NCBI GenBank assembly: GCA_034409055.1
Contig: DAOUMU010000354.1
Location: 1 to 15,941 of the forward strand
Direction: 5' to 3'
Length of the DNA stretch: 15,941 nt
Source of the DNA: DAOUMU01 sp034409055
GTDB taxonomy: Bacteria > Chloroflexota > Anaerolineae > 4572-78 > J111
Under the pieces are notes generated by a model, which did no database searches, was not told the DNA's origin, and saw nothing but the letters and a program-made list of their open reading frames with translations. Every line of letters starts with the position of its first letter. Within the stretch, counting starts at the first letter, position 1. Positions 6,686 through 14,900 of this stretch are shown one piece after another. The position numbers and the translations under genes were made by a program.

Positions 6686-7645
6686 ATGGGTCAGCCTGTT
6701 GTTTTTATTAGTTACAGTCGCCAGGATGAACAGGAAAAAGAGAAGTTATTGTCTCACTTAGCGGTTTTAAAGGGGGCCGGTCTGATTGACCTGTGGAGTG
6801 AGGATCGAATTGGGGCGGGCCGCGATTGGCAACAGGAGATTCGGGCGGCCATGGCTCAGGCCCAGGTGGCTATTCTACTCATCACCGCTAATTTTTTGAC
6901 GTCGGAGTTTATTTTGGGAAAAGCAGTGCCTACGCTTCTCAAGCGCCACGAACGGGAGGGGTTAACTGTTTTCCCGGTGATCGCTAAAGCTTGTGCCTGG
7001 CGGACAGTTGATTGGTTAGCCAACATGCACGTCAGACCCAGGAATGAGAGACCTGTTTGGAGTGATGCCGGTAGTCACGTCGATGAAGACCTGGCGGCCA
7101 TTGTCGAAGAAGTGGCCGCTATTGTCAAAAACGCTGGTCAGGCTGCTTCATCTATGGGTACTCATGGAGAAGCCAAAAGCGGGCCGGCCAAGTTCGCTGA
7201 GACTAAAAAACGCAAACCTGAGCCCGTTGCTCACCTCTTCGCTCAATCACCTCTCCGCCAGATTTTAGTGGTTGAAGATGAACCGAGTTGGCAAAGAAGA
7301 CTAACCAGAATACTAAACGAGATAAATTGTGCAGTGGTTATTGCCAGCAATTATGAGGAGGCCGAAGCCCGGTTAGCTAATCTCAGGTTCGACCTGGTGA
7401 CGATTGACCTCAATCTTGATAAATCGACCCAATACGCCGATGGCCTGGAGTTGATTCTGCAGATCCGCCGCACCCTTGGCCCCCAATTCCCCATTATTGT
7501 CATCACCGGTACCGGCAGCATGGAGGAGCAGCGCCGTGCTTTTAAGGATTACAACGTGTTTGATTTTATCCAAAAAGCCAAGCTGGACCTGGAGGAATTT
7601 CAAACCATTGTGCTTGAAGCGATGCGTCGCTTACCGTCATCATAA
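6686..7645 (+). CDS. TIR domain fused to a response regulator receiver domain
   Basis: 319 residues, soluble. Residues 4-135 are a TIR domain: VVFISYSRQDE, then LWSEDRIGAGRDWQQEI, AILLITANFLTSEFI, FPVIAKACAW. About 55 linker residues rich in Lys, Pro and Ala follow. Residues 192-316 are a receiver with acidic Glu197-Asp198, phospho-acceptor Asp241 (VTIDLNL), Thr274 (VITGT) and Lys297 (FIQKAK). In related bacterial TIR domains a glutamate follows the FL-x-S-[DE]-[FY]-[IC] motif three residues later; here that place is Ala80 (SEFILGKAVP), so NAD+ cleavage is doubtful and a scaffold role is likelier. The receiver is intact, so phosphorylation by the operon kinase could control TIR assembly. Start supported by AGGG eight bases upstream. 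Last gene of the operon; it converges on the next gene with 16 bases between them. Confidence 0.88.
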   Translation: MGQPVVFISYSRQDEQEKEKLLSHLAVLKGAGLIDLWSEDRIGAGRDWQQEIRAAMAQAQVAILLITANFLTSEFILGKAVPTLLKRHEREGLTVFPVIAKACAWRTVDWLANMHVRPRNERPVWSDAGSHVDEDLAAIVEEVAAIVKNAGQAASSMGTHGEAKSGPAKFAETKKRKPEPVAHLFAQSPLRQILVVEDEPSWQRRLTRILNEINCAVVIASNYEEAEARLANLRFDLVTIDLNLDKSTQYADGLELILQIRRTLGPQFPIIVITGTGSMEEQRRAFKDYNVFDFIQKAKLDLEEFQTIVLEAMRRLPSS

Positions 7646-7661
7646 ATGGTGAGGCATAGGG

Positions 7662-8576
7662 TTAACTCTTTGTCTGATCGGTTAGGTGGGGTATGACCGC
7701 TTCAACGGCTTTGGTCAGCCGGGGTGGGACGATAATCGTCCACTCTTCATCGGTAGGGGAGCGTGGTTTGGGCGGTACTTTGAGTTCAACCTGTAACCGG
7801 GGTGGGACGTCCGGCTCGGCCGGGAACAACTTGGCCCGCTTGAGGTAGGTGGTATCGCCATTGCCGCGGAAATACTGATCATTGGCATAGATTTCGTGAG
7901 GGGCCAGAGCCACGACGCCCGGCTCAGTCCGGTGGTAGGCCTGGCGGGCGGCCAGATGATGACTAACGGCGATCACCCCGCCCATAAGGCCACCGACCAG
8001 CGCGCCGCCGATGGTGCCGCCAACACCGCCCAGGATCATCTCTTCCAAACCTTCCTCCATGCCGATCATGGCTCCTATCATCAGGCCAATCAGGCCAAAG
8101 AGAAAGGTCATACAACCCAACTGAATTTGCCAGTCGCCCCGCTCTTCCTGCCAGATCAGTTCCCTGATTTCCTGCCACTCTTCGGGGGTGTAGGTCCACC
8201 AGAGCAAGGGGCGGTCGCTGGTCAAAAAGGACCGCACCTGCCGCACCTGCCGCCAGCCTCCCACCACCGCGGCCAGCCAGGCTATGGCAAAGATAGCAAA
8301 CAAGCCTATCGCAATGAAGGTCAGGACCGTCAGGAGACCGTGCTCCTGACCAGCGAACATCAGGCCAAACCCGGTTAGGGCCAATAGAAGAAACAGACCG
8401 GCCAGGCTCGAGATGACAATCAAGCCCTGCTGGTTGGGATTCTTTGGGGTAAAGTTTATAAGGGCTGGTGGGGGGGAATCAAGACCCAGCCGGGTGCCGC
8501 AGTGGGGACAATAGCGGGTGCCGGAAGATACGGAAAATCCGCAATCAGGACAAACGGACTGGTGAACGGAGGACAT
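7662..8576 (-). CDS. Zinc-ribbon membrane protein of unknown function
   Basis: 304 residues. The N-terminal zinc ribbon uses Cys9, Cys12, Cys23 and Cys26 (CPDCG and CPHCG). Two membrane helices follow at about 51-75 and 81-107. A Trp/Glu-rich soluble loop spans about 119-150 (WWTYTPEEWQEI). A second hydrophobic pair lies at about 153-173 and 180-204; its last helix is a glycine zipper (GGVGGTIGGALVGGLMGG). The C-terminal 100 residues are soluble. I do not recognise a family with a known activity. ATG 8576 is chosen because AGGAGG at 8587-8582 is spaced five bases from it; an in-frame GTG at 8582 overlaps that site. It has its own promoter candidate, and the antiporter gene lies 242 bases upstream on the same strand. 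Confidence 0.75.
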   Translation of the reverse strand: MSSVHQSVCPDCGFSVSSGTRYCPHCGTRLGLDSPPPALINFTPKNPNQQGLIVISSLAGLFLLLALTGFGLMFAGQEHGLLTVLTFIAIGLFAIFAIAWLAAVVGGWRQVRQVRSFLTSDRPLLWWTYTPEEWQEIRELIWQEERGDWQIQLGCMTFLFGLIGLMIGAMIGMEEGLEEMILGGVGGTIGGALVGGLMGGVIAVSHHLAARQAYHRTEPGVVALAPHEIYANDQYFRGNGDTTYLKRAKLFPAEPDVPPRLQVELKVPPKPRSPTDEEWTIIVPPRLTKAVEAVIPHLTDQTKS

Positions 8577-8677
8577 CCACACCTCCTACCTGCCTGGACT
8601 ACTCACATACAATCCCTGTCGGTGAGAGGCCAGGCCACGAGCACCGGACAGGAATGACCACGAGTTAATTTACAGAT

Positions 8678-8707
8678 ATTTTATCATAAACCAGTGGTTA
8701 AAATCAA
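8678..8707 (-). promoter_or_regulatory. Candidate promoter of the zinc-ribbon gene
   Basis: On the minus strand TTGATT (8707-8702) and TAAAAT (8683-8678) are 18 bp apart, four and five of six matches to consensus. Transcription would start near 8671, about 95 bases before the ATG. The region is AT-richer than its surroundings. Confidence 0.4.
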
Positions 8708-8818
8708 TACCCCAGATTGTTGAAAAGATACTCCCCAGGGCGTTCGTTTGACTGACGCGGAGGGGAAAAATTCGTTGCATCCTCCGTTGGTCGCCTGCTC
8801 TGTGGGTTTGCCGCCCCC

Positions 8819-9898
8819 TCAACCCGGCAAGAAGAAAAAGGCAATCCCAATAATCACATACACCGCCAACAGTTGCGCCCCCTCTAACCAATTGCTTTTG
8901 CCATCCATAGCAATGAAGGCAGCAATCAGGACGGCGGCAAAGAGAGCGATCAACTCAAAGCTGTTGAAGGTCAGGGTGAGCGGGTTACCCATAGCCAGAC
9001 TGATAAAGACCAGCAGCGGCGCGACAAACAGAGCAATTTGCAAACTGGACCCCAGGGAAATGGCCAGGGATAGTTCCATCCTGTTTTTTACGGCCATTTG
9101 AACGGCCACCACGTGCTCGGCCACGTTACCCACCAGCGGGATCAAGATAATGCCCAGAAAGAACTCGGTGATGCCCAGTTCTTCTACCACCGGTTCCACC
9201 GCGCCGACCAGGACTTCGCTCAAATAGGCAATGGCCACGGTGGACACGACCAGGACAATAATGGCCTGGCGCATACTCCAGGTCGGCTCGTGGTCATGTG
9301 CCTCGGCCGTATCGTGGGGTGGACCGGCTGCCTGGAAGGAGAAGGTAATACTCAAAGCGTAGACGATGATCATCACGATGGCCACGCCGATGCTTAAATA
9401 CTCCACCCCGGCGTGGTTGGCCGGCTCAATGGTCTGGCTAAAGAGAGAAGGAATGGCCAGGGCAATCACGGACAGGATGAGCATCGTGGCGTTGACCCCG
9501 GCCTGGGTACGGTCGAAGGTTTGGGTGGCAAATTTTAGCCCCCCCAGCAGGATACTAAAGCCCAAAATCAGCAGCAGGTTACCCAAAATCGAACCGGTGA
9601 TCGAGGCTTTGACCAGTTCGATTAATCCTTCCCGGAGGGCCGGATTCATGGCGCCGGCCCGGATAGCGACGATGGTGATAATCAATTCAGCCGCGTTCCC
9701 CAGGGTAGCGTTCAGCAGGCCGCCTAACTTTGGCCCGGTGTAGATGGCCAGTTCCTCGGTCGATTTGCCCATAAACCCGGCCAGGGGCACCACCCCAATG
9801 GCCGCCGCAAAAAAGATCACCACCGGCGGCCCATGCAAAAACTCGGCCAGAATGGCCACCACAATAAAGATCAGCAAACCATAGTTTAAGTATTTCAT
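8819..9898 (-). CDS. cax: Ca2+/H+ antiporter, CaCA superfamily (CAX type)
   Basis: Exchanges cytosolic Ca2+ for protons across the inner membrane. 359 residues, about eleven hydrophobic segments, normal for bacterial CAX proteins. Both alpha-repeat signatures are present: GNAAELI at 67-73 and GNVAEHV at 257-263, each with the ion-binding Glu. LVKASITGSILGNLLLILG (96-114) and LAISLGSSLQIALFVAPLL (278-296) are the matching downstream helices. The central loop HDTAEAHDHEP (195-205) is rich in His and acidic residues and could sense or bind metal. A start at 9937 would overlap the TATAAT box, so ATG 9898, about 30 bases after the predicted transcription start, is used. It lies divergent to an MFS gene. 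Identification of the family is firm; substrate preference for Ca2+ is inferred from family. Confidence 0.93.
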   Translation of the reverse strand: MKYLNYGLLIFIVVAILAEFLHGPPVVIFFAAAIGVVPLAGFMGKSTEELAIYTGPKLGGLLNATLGNAAELIITIVAIRAGAMNPALREGLIELVKASITGSILGNLLLILGFSILLGGLKFATQTFDRTQAGVNATMLILSVIALAIPSLFSQTIEPANHAGVEYLSIGVAIVMIIVYALSITFSFQAAGPPHDTAEAHDHEPTWSMRQAIIVLVVSTVAIAYLSEVLVGAVEPVVEELGITEFFLGIILIPLVGNVAEHVVAVQMAVKNRMELSLAISLGSSLQIALFVAPLLVFISLAMGNPLTLTFNSFELIALFAAVLIAAFIAMDGKSNWLEGAQLLAVYVIIGIAFFFLPG

Positions 9899-9935
9899 AA
9901 CTACCCCCAACCTTTCATCAATCGCAGCTTGGCGC

Positions 9936-9963
9936 ATTATACTGTGAAAACCGGATTTGTAAA
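9936..9963 (-). promoter_or_regulatory. Promoter of the Ca2+/H+ antiporter gene
   Basis: Minus-strand TTTACA (9963-9958, five of six) and a perfect TATAAT (9941-9936) with a 16-bp spacer. Expected start of transcription near 9929. The -10 box overlaps the more upstream in-frame ATG (9937-9935), which therefore cannot be the start codon of this transcript. Confidence 0.65.
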
Positions 9964-9981
9964 TTCAAAATGCGGATGATG

Positions 9982-10015
9982 TGACATTTGTCAGCAATAC
10001 TCAGGACAAATGTTA
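9982..10015. promoter_or_regulatory. Paired operator-like palindromes between divergent transporter genes
   Basis: Site 1, TGACATTTGTCA (9982-9993), is a perfect 12-bp palindrome. Site 2, GGACAAATGTTA (10004-10015), matches it at ten of twelve positions when read on the other strand. Their centres are 22 bp apart, two turns of the helix, which suits two dimers bound on one DNA face. Relative to the antiporter start the centres are near -59 and -81. No regulator gene adjoins, so the factor is unknown. Confidence 0.45.
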
Positions 10016-10137
10016 CTTGCCTGTCTTGGACAATAATTTTACATTTCCTTTTGATTTTGCTTTTCCTCCATTGAAGGAGTATGATTTCTGTTTATTTTAA
10101 CAATCCTTTAGCTTGTGAAAAGGACCAGGTAAAGCGA

Positions 10138-11460
10138 ATGTCAACGATTGTTTCCAAAGAATTCGAGTTGCCGCCCAAAGCCAACGTCCGGCAAATACAG
10201 GCGACCAACTTTTTCCATCTCTATTGGGATGTGGCCTGGTTCGGCGTAGCTTTTGGTAGTACACTTTCCTTTCTCCCGGTTTTCGCTACACGATTGGAAG
10301 CAGCCGGCTGGCAGATAGGCCTGCTCAGCGCCGGACCGGCTCTGGTCAGTGTCTTGTTTACCTTACCGGCCGGACGTTGGTTAGAAGACCGGCCATTAGG
10401 GCGCGCTGTGACCCAAACTGCCTTTTGGCAACGGCTGGGCTTTTTTTTGTTGATTTTCTTCCCCCTGATTTTACCGGCCTGGCTACAGGTTTGGGCAGTA
10501 TTGAGCCTCACCCTGCTGATGACCATTCCAGGGACAGCCTTGATGATTGGCTTTAACGCTCTGTTGGCCGCAACCGTACCGCCGGCAGCGCGTGGTCACG
10601 TGGTCGGGCGACGTAATTCACTGCTGGCAGCGACGATTATGATCACTTTTGCGCTCAGTGGTTGGATTTTAGACAAATTGCCTTTTGAGTGGGGCTACGC
10701 GGCCATCTTTGCCCTGGGCGCTCTGGGCGCAGGTATGAGCACCTATCATCTGGCCCGGATTCAGGTGCCGGTCGTGCCTCAATTTCAGATTCGTCCCCTC
10801 AAAGACCGGGCTCAACCGGGCCGGGTGATTGGTTTTAGTGGTGGTTTTCCCCAACGGTTCAGCGTGGGTATACGCCTTTGGTTAAATTGGCGGCCAGGTG
10901 CAATCGGTAGCCTGGCTCGCATCTCCGGCCGGTATTGGTGGGTCATGCTGGCCTTCTTTCTCTTTCACTTTACCCAGTTGCTGCCCGCCCCTCTCTTCCC
11001 CATCTTTTGGGTGCGTGAAGTTCACTTGACAGATGGAGCCATTGGTTGGATTAATGCCACCTTTTACCTGGTGATGCTGGTTGCCTCTCGGGGCCTGGGG
11101 CCGCTGACCAGGCGCCTGGGCAGCCACCGTCTGACGACGTTGGGAGCGCTTTTGCTGGCTTTATATCCGCTCCTCACCGCTCTCAGCACTGATATGAAGC
11201 TTCTGATTGTGACCAACGTCGTCGGTGGTGCGATCTGGGCTATTCTGAGTGGAGCCCTGGTCAACCGCCTGTTGGAACTCATCCCTGAAAATGACCGGCC
11301 GACCCATTTAGCTATCTACAATCTGGCCTTGAACGTGGCCATGCTCTCTGGGACCATGCTTGGGCCACTATTGGCTGATGTGGTCGGCTTGCGAGAAGCC
11401 CTGTTTATCATTTTTGCTCTGCGTATCGGTAGTGGCCTGGCCCTGGTTCGCTGGGGATAG
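10138..11460 (+). CDS. MFS transporter
   Basis: Proton-coupled or facilitated membrane transporter of the major facilitator superfamily; substrate unknown. 440 residues with eleven to twelve hydrophobic segments in two halves. They start with LYWDVAWFGVAFGSTLSFL and QIGLLSAGPALVSVLF and resume after a hydrophilic central loop (about residues 200-265) with YWWVMLAFFLFHF. The cytoplasmic loop GRWLEDRPLGRAV after helix 2 fits the MFS motif-A position. ATG 10138 has AGGT seven bases upstream. An in-frame ATG at 10081 would add 19 residues, but its AAGGAG lies only one base away, too close for normal initiation, so the longer form is less likely though not excluded. Divergent from the Ca2+/H+ antiporter, with possible shared operators between them. 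Confidence 0.88.
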   Translation: MSTIVSKEFELPPKANVRQIQATNFFHLYWDVAWFGVAFGSTLSFLPVFATRLEAAGWQIGLLSAGPALVSVLFTLPAGRWLEDRPLGRAVTQTAFWQRLGFFLLIFFPLILPAWLQVWAVLSLTLLMTIPGTALMIGFNALLAATVPPAARGHVVGRRNSLLAATIMITFALSGWILDKLPFEWGYAAIFALGALGAGMSTYHLARIQVPVVPQFQIRPLKDRAQPGRVIGFSGGFPQRFSVGIRLWLNWRPGAIGSLARISGRYWWVMLAFFLFHFTQLLPAPLFPIFWVREVHLTDGAIGWINATFYLVMLVASRGLGPLTRRLGSHRLTTLGALLLALYPLLTALSTDMKLLIVTNVVGGAIWAILSGALVNRLLELIPENDRPTHLAIYNLALNVAMLSGTMLGPLLADVVGLREALFIIFALRIGSGLALVRWG

Positions 11461-11637
11461 TAAACCTCTTTATTCTGACTGGTACTTATTGACACTGGAC
11501 AACAGCCACTATTTCAGGCACAATCAAATATAAAGCGTCAACCATAGAAACGTGGTTCTGGCGGAAGTAGTTCGCTCGGTCTTGACCGTGACCACGTCGT
11601 CCAAATAATACCAACAGGTCGCAAAATTTGCACGCCT
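11461..11637. other. Intergenic sequence without a gene
   Basis: No coding frame or strong structure is seen. TTGACA occurs at 11489-11494 but no well-placed -10 box follows, and TATAAA at 11529-11534 lacks a -35 partner, so a promoter for the downstream sensor gene is not convincingly located. Confidence 0.4.
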
Positions 11638-11721
11638 ACTTGCCCTAACGATTATACGTGCTAACATATTATGTAGGGCAAGTTGCTAACTTGCCTATGA
11701 ACAAGTTGGCCACTTGTTCTA
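11638..11721. repeat. Dispersed palindromic repeat cluster
   Basis: Three overlapping inverted repeats. ACTTGCCCTA at 11638-11647 is complementary to TAGGGCAAGT at 11674-11683. GCAAGTT/AACTTGC forms a tight hairpin at about 11678-11694. GAACAAGT (11699-11706) pairs with ACTTGTTC (11712-11719) around TGGCC. The core TAGGGCAAGTTGC-[TC]-AACTTG recurs at 15301-15320, so this is a dispersed repeat family and not a unique terminator. Confidence 0.6.
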
Positions 11722-11733
11722 CAGCAAAAGATA

Positions 11734-11852
11734 GTAACTACCTACCATGTCATTCTGAACAGGTGAAGAATCCCCAAGGTTTCGGGGATTCCTCGTCGTT
11801 TATGCCCTTTGGGTACTGAGCTCATCGGAATGATATGAGGGTAGGCAGTTAC
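11734..11852. mobile_element. MITE-like 119-bp imperfect palindrome
   Basis: Terminal arms GTAACTACCTACC (11734-11746) and GGTAGGCAGTTAC (11840-11852) are inverted repeats with one mismatch. Inner arms continue as GTCATTCTG against CGGAATGAT. The centre is a hairpin, GAATCCCC (11768-11775) with GGGGATTC (11784-11791), extendable to eleven positions with one mismatch. There is no transposase and no coding content. It resembles the non-autonomous palindromic elements scattered in many environmental genomes. No clear target-site duplication could be assigned. Confidence 0.5.
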
Positions 11853-11927
11853 AAAAGATATTTGTTTGAGGGGGGACTTCAGTTTGATACCAAATTTAGC
11901 CTCCCTCTAAATGCACAGAAAACTATC

Positions 11928-14900
11928 ATGAACCTTATCATCAAAGCAAGACAGAGTAACTTGCTGCTTGCTTCTATCATTTGCCAAAACCGCTGGTTGA
12001 GCATAGCTATCTTGACCTGCCTGTTGATCCTGAGCTGGCCGGCCGGCTCATATGCCCAGGAGCCGTTCATCCACTTTGAACGTATTTCCCTGGAGCAGGG
12101 CTTGTCCCACGGGACGGTTTTTTCAATCGTGCAGGATCAGACCGGTTTTTTGTGGTTTGGCAGCCAAAGCGGGCTCAACAAGTACGATGGCTATAACATT
12201 ACCGTATTCAGGCACGATCCAAACAATCCCAATTCAGTTTCTAATGATAATGCGGGCAATCTTTACATTGATCGCTCAGGGGTCATCTGGATTGGCACCT
12301 GGGGCGGTGGGCTTAGTAAATTTGTCCCCCATACAGAACAGTTTACCGCTTACCTCAACGACCCGGACGACCCCACCAGTCTGAGTAATGATCGCGTACA
12401 GACCATTTATGAAGATCGTTCGGGGATCCTGTGGGTTGGCACTGCCGGGGGTGGCTTGAATAAATTTGACCGCCAAACTGAAACCTTCACCCATTACCAA
12501 CACGATCCTGATAATCCCCATAGCCTCAGCCACGACCGTATTTGGGGGATTACCGAAGATGAGGCCGGTATGCTCTGGCTGGCCACCTCTGATGGCCTGA
12601 ATAAATTCGATCCCCAAACCGAAACCTTTACCCGTTACTTCCACGACCCGGCCGACCCGAACAGTCTCAGTCATAGTTTGATTCGGACCCTCTATGTCGA
12701 CAGAGCCGGCGTTCTGTGGGTGGGCGCCGAAGTGGGCTTGAACAAATTCAATCCCGAAACCGGAACCTTCACCCGTTATCTCCACGATCCCACCAACCCC
12801 CATAGCCTCGGCGATGACATCATCAATGCTATTTTTGAGGACAGCACCGGTAATTTCTGGATCGGTACCAGCCGGGGAGGCTTGAACAAGTTTGACCGTG
12901 AAGGCGAGACATTCATCCGCTATGTGAACAACCCGCAAAATCCCAATAGCCTCAGTCACAACGACGTCAGATGGATTCTCGAGGATCGCTCGGGGGTGCT
13001 ATGGATTGCCACCAGAGGGGGGGGAGTCAATAAACTTGTCTTGATGGCAGGGCAATTTACCTACCTGACCGCTGACCCTGACAATGCCAATAGTCTCAAT
13101 AACAACGATGTTCGAGCCATCTATGTCGATCGGGCCAAAAACCTCTGGATTGGGACCAGAGGGGGAGGCTTAAATAAGTTTGATCCTCAAACCGGTATCT
13201 TTACCCATTACCAGCATGACCCCGATGATCCCAACAGCTTAAGCAGCGACGACGTTTATGCTATTCACGAAGACCGGTCCGGCATACTGTGGCTCGGCTT
13301 ATCCGGCGGTGGCCTGGTTAAATTTGATCCCCACACCGAAACCTTCACCCGGTATCAACATAACCCCGATGACCCGGTCAGCTTGAGCAGCGAAGACGTT
13401 AACTCTATTTACGAAGACCGGTTGGGGATGCTCTGGATTGGCACCAAGGGCGGCGGCCTGAATAAATTTAATCCCGAAACCGGGCAGTTTACCCCTTACC
13501 AACATGACCCGGACGAGCCATCCAGCCTGGGTAATGATGACGTTTACGCCGTTTATGAAGATGAATCGGGTGCGCTCTGGGTGAGTACGTATGGCGGCGG
13601 CCTGAATAAATTTGATCGAGAAACCGAAAGATTTATCCGTTACCAGTATAATCCCGATGATCCCACCAGCTTAAGCAACAACGATGTTTACGCGCTTTAT
13701 GAAGACCCCTCCGGCCTGCTCTGGATTGGCACGGCCAACGGTGGTTTAAATAAATTTGATCGAGAAACCGGTCAGTTCGTCCGCTTTACCGCAGCAGATG
13801 GTTTGTCCAGTGACGTTATTTATGGCATTTTGCCCGATGAGCAGGGTAACCTCTGGCTAAGTACCAGCCTCGGCTTATCAAAATTTGAGCCCCGGATCAA
13901 TAACTTCGTTAATTATGATGTCAGTGACGGGTTGAAAAGCGTGGGCTATCACGAAGGGGCTTATTATAAGAGCAGCAGCGGGGAAATGTTTTTTGGGGGT
14001 ATTAATGGCCTGGTCAGGTTTGACCCGGAGGCGATCCAAGATAATGCCCATATACCGCCCGTGGTGTTAACCGGGTTTGAGCTACCCCATAAGGAAATAA
14101 CCCTGAACCAACCCCTGGCCCAGGTCACAGAAATAGAACTATCCCACGAGGATGACGTTTTTTCGTTTGAGTTTGTCGTCTTGGACTACGCCAATCCGGC
14201 CAAAAATCAGTACGCTTACAAATTAGAAGGCTTTGACCAGGATTGGATTGCCGCCGGAAACCGGCGTTTTGCCACCTACACCAACCTTGATCCCGGTACC
14301 TATACCTTCCGGGTAAAAGGCTCAAACAATGCTGGCGTCTGGAATGAAGCGGGTCTGTCGATCAAGATCACAGTAACCCCGCCGTTTTGGGAAACGGTCT
14401 GGTTTAGAATTGTGATCGTGGCATCTGTGCTGGGCCTTGTTTTTACCGGTTATCACCTCAGGGTGCACAGTATTGAGGCCCAAAGAAGAAAACTTCAGAC
14501 CCTGGTCACCGAAAGAACCGCCGAACTTTCCGAAGCCAATCAACACCTCCGCACCCTCACCGACCGCCTCCAGCACGAATTGACTATGGCCCGAGTCGTC
14601 CAGCAAAATCTTCTGCCTCCACCCCGCCCTAATTGGTCCAGCCTCGACGTGCTTTGTTACAGTATCCCCGCTCGTGAAGTCGGCGGCGATTTTTATGCCT
14701 ATTATGCCTTTGGTAACCCCTCCAAAGATCATTTTGCCGTGGCTGTCGGGGACGTTTCCGGTAAGGGTATGCCCGCCGCCTTGCTCATGGCGGTTAGCTT
14801 GACCTCACTGCAATCAAGTATTGCTGAAGCCCTGGCCCCGGCTGAACTACTGGCCCAACTTGACGCGGCTATTATCCCCTACACCCGCACCGGGCTTGAG

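Noticed and set aside
6686..7645. Reading the TIR protein as part of a known antiphage system such as Thoeris or CBASS
   Set aside because: No ThsA-like effector, cyclase, nuclease or other defence gene is present; the neighbours are two-component proteins.
7896..8378. Plus-strand frame of 160 codons opposite the zinc-ribbon gene
   Set aside because: The minus strand has a strong Shine-Dalgarno sequence, a zinc ribbon and membrane helices; the plus-strand text is rich in Gln/His/Pro and looks like noise.
8756..8790. Terminator after the antiporter gene (CGGAGG with CCTCCG)
   Set aside because: Only six pairs around a loop of about seventeen bases; too weak to annotate.
10026..10055. Promoter for the MFS gene (TTGGAC followed by TTTGAT)
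   Set aside because: The -10 match is four of six and other spacings are equally good; not distinguishable from chance in this AT-rich stretch.
12276..12959. Minus-strand frame of 227 codons opposite the propeller repeats
   Set aside because: Its periodic text merely mirrors the plus-strand tandem repeats; no start signal and no independent family.
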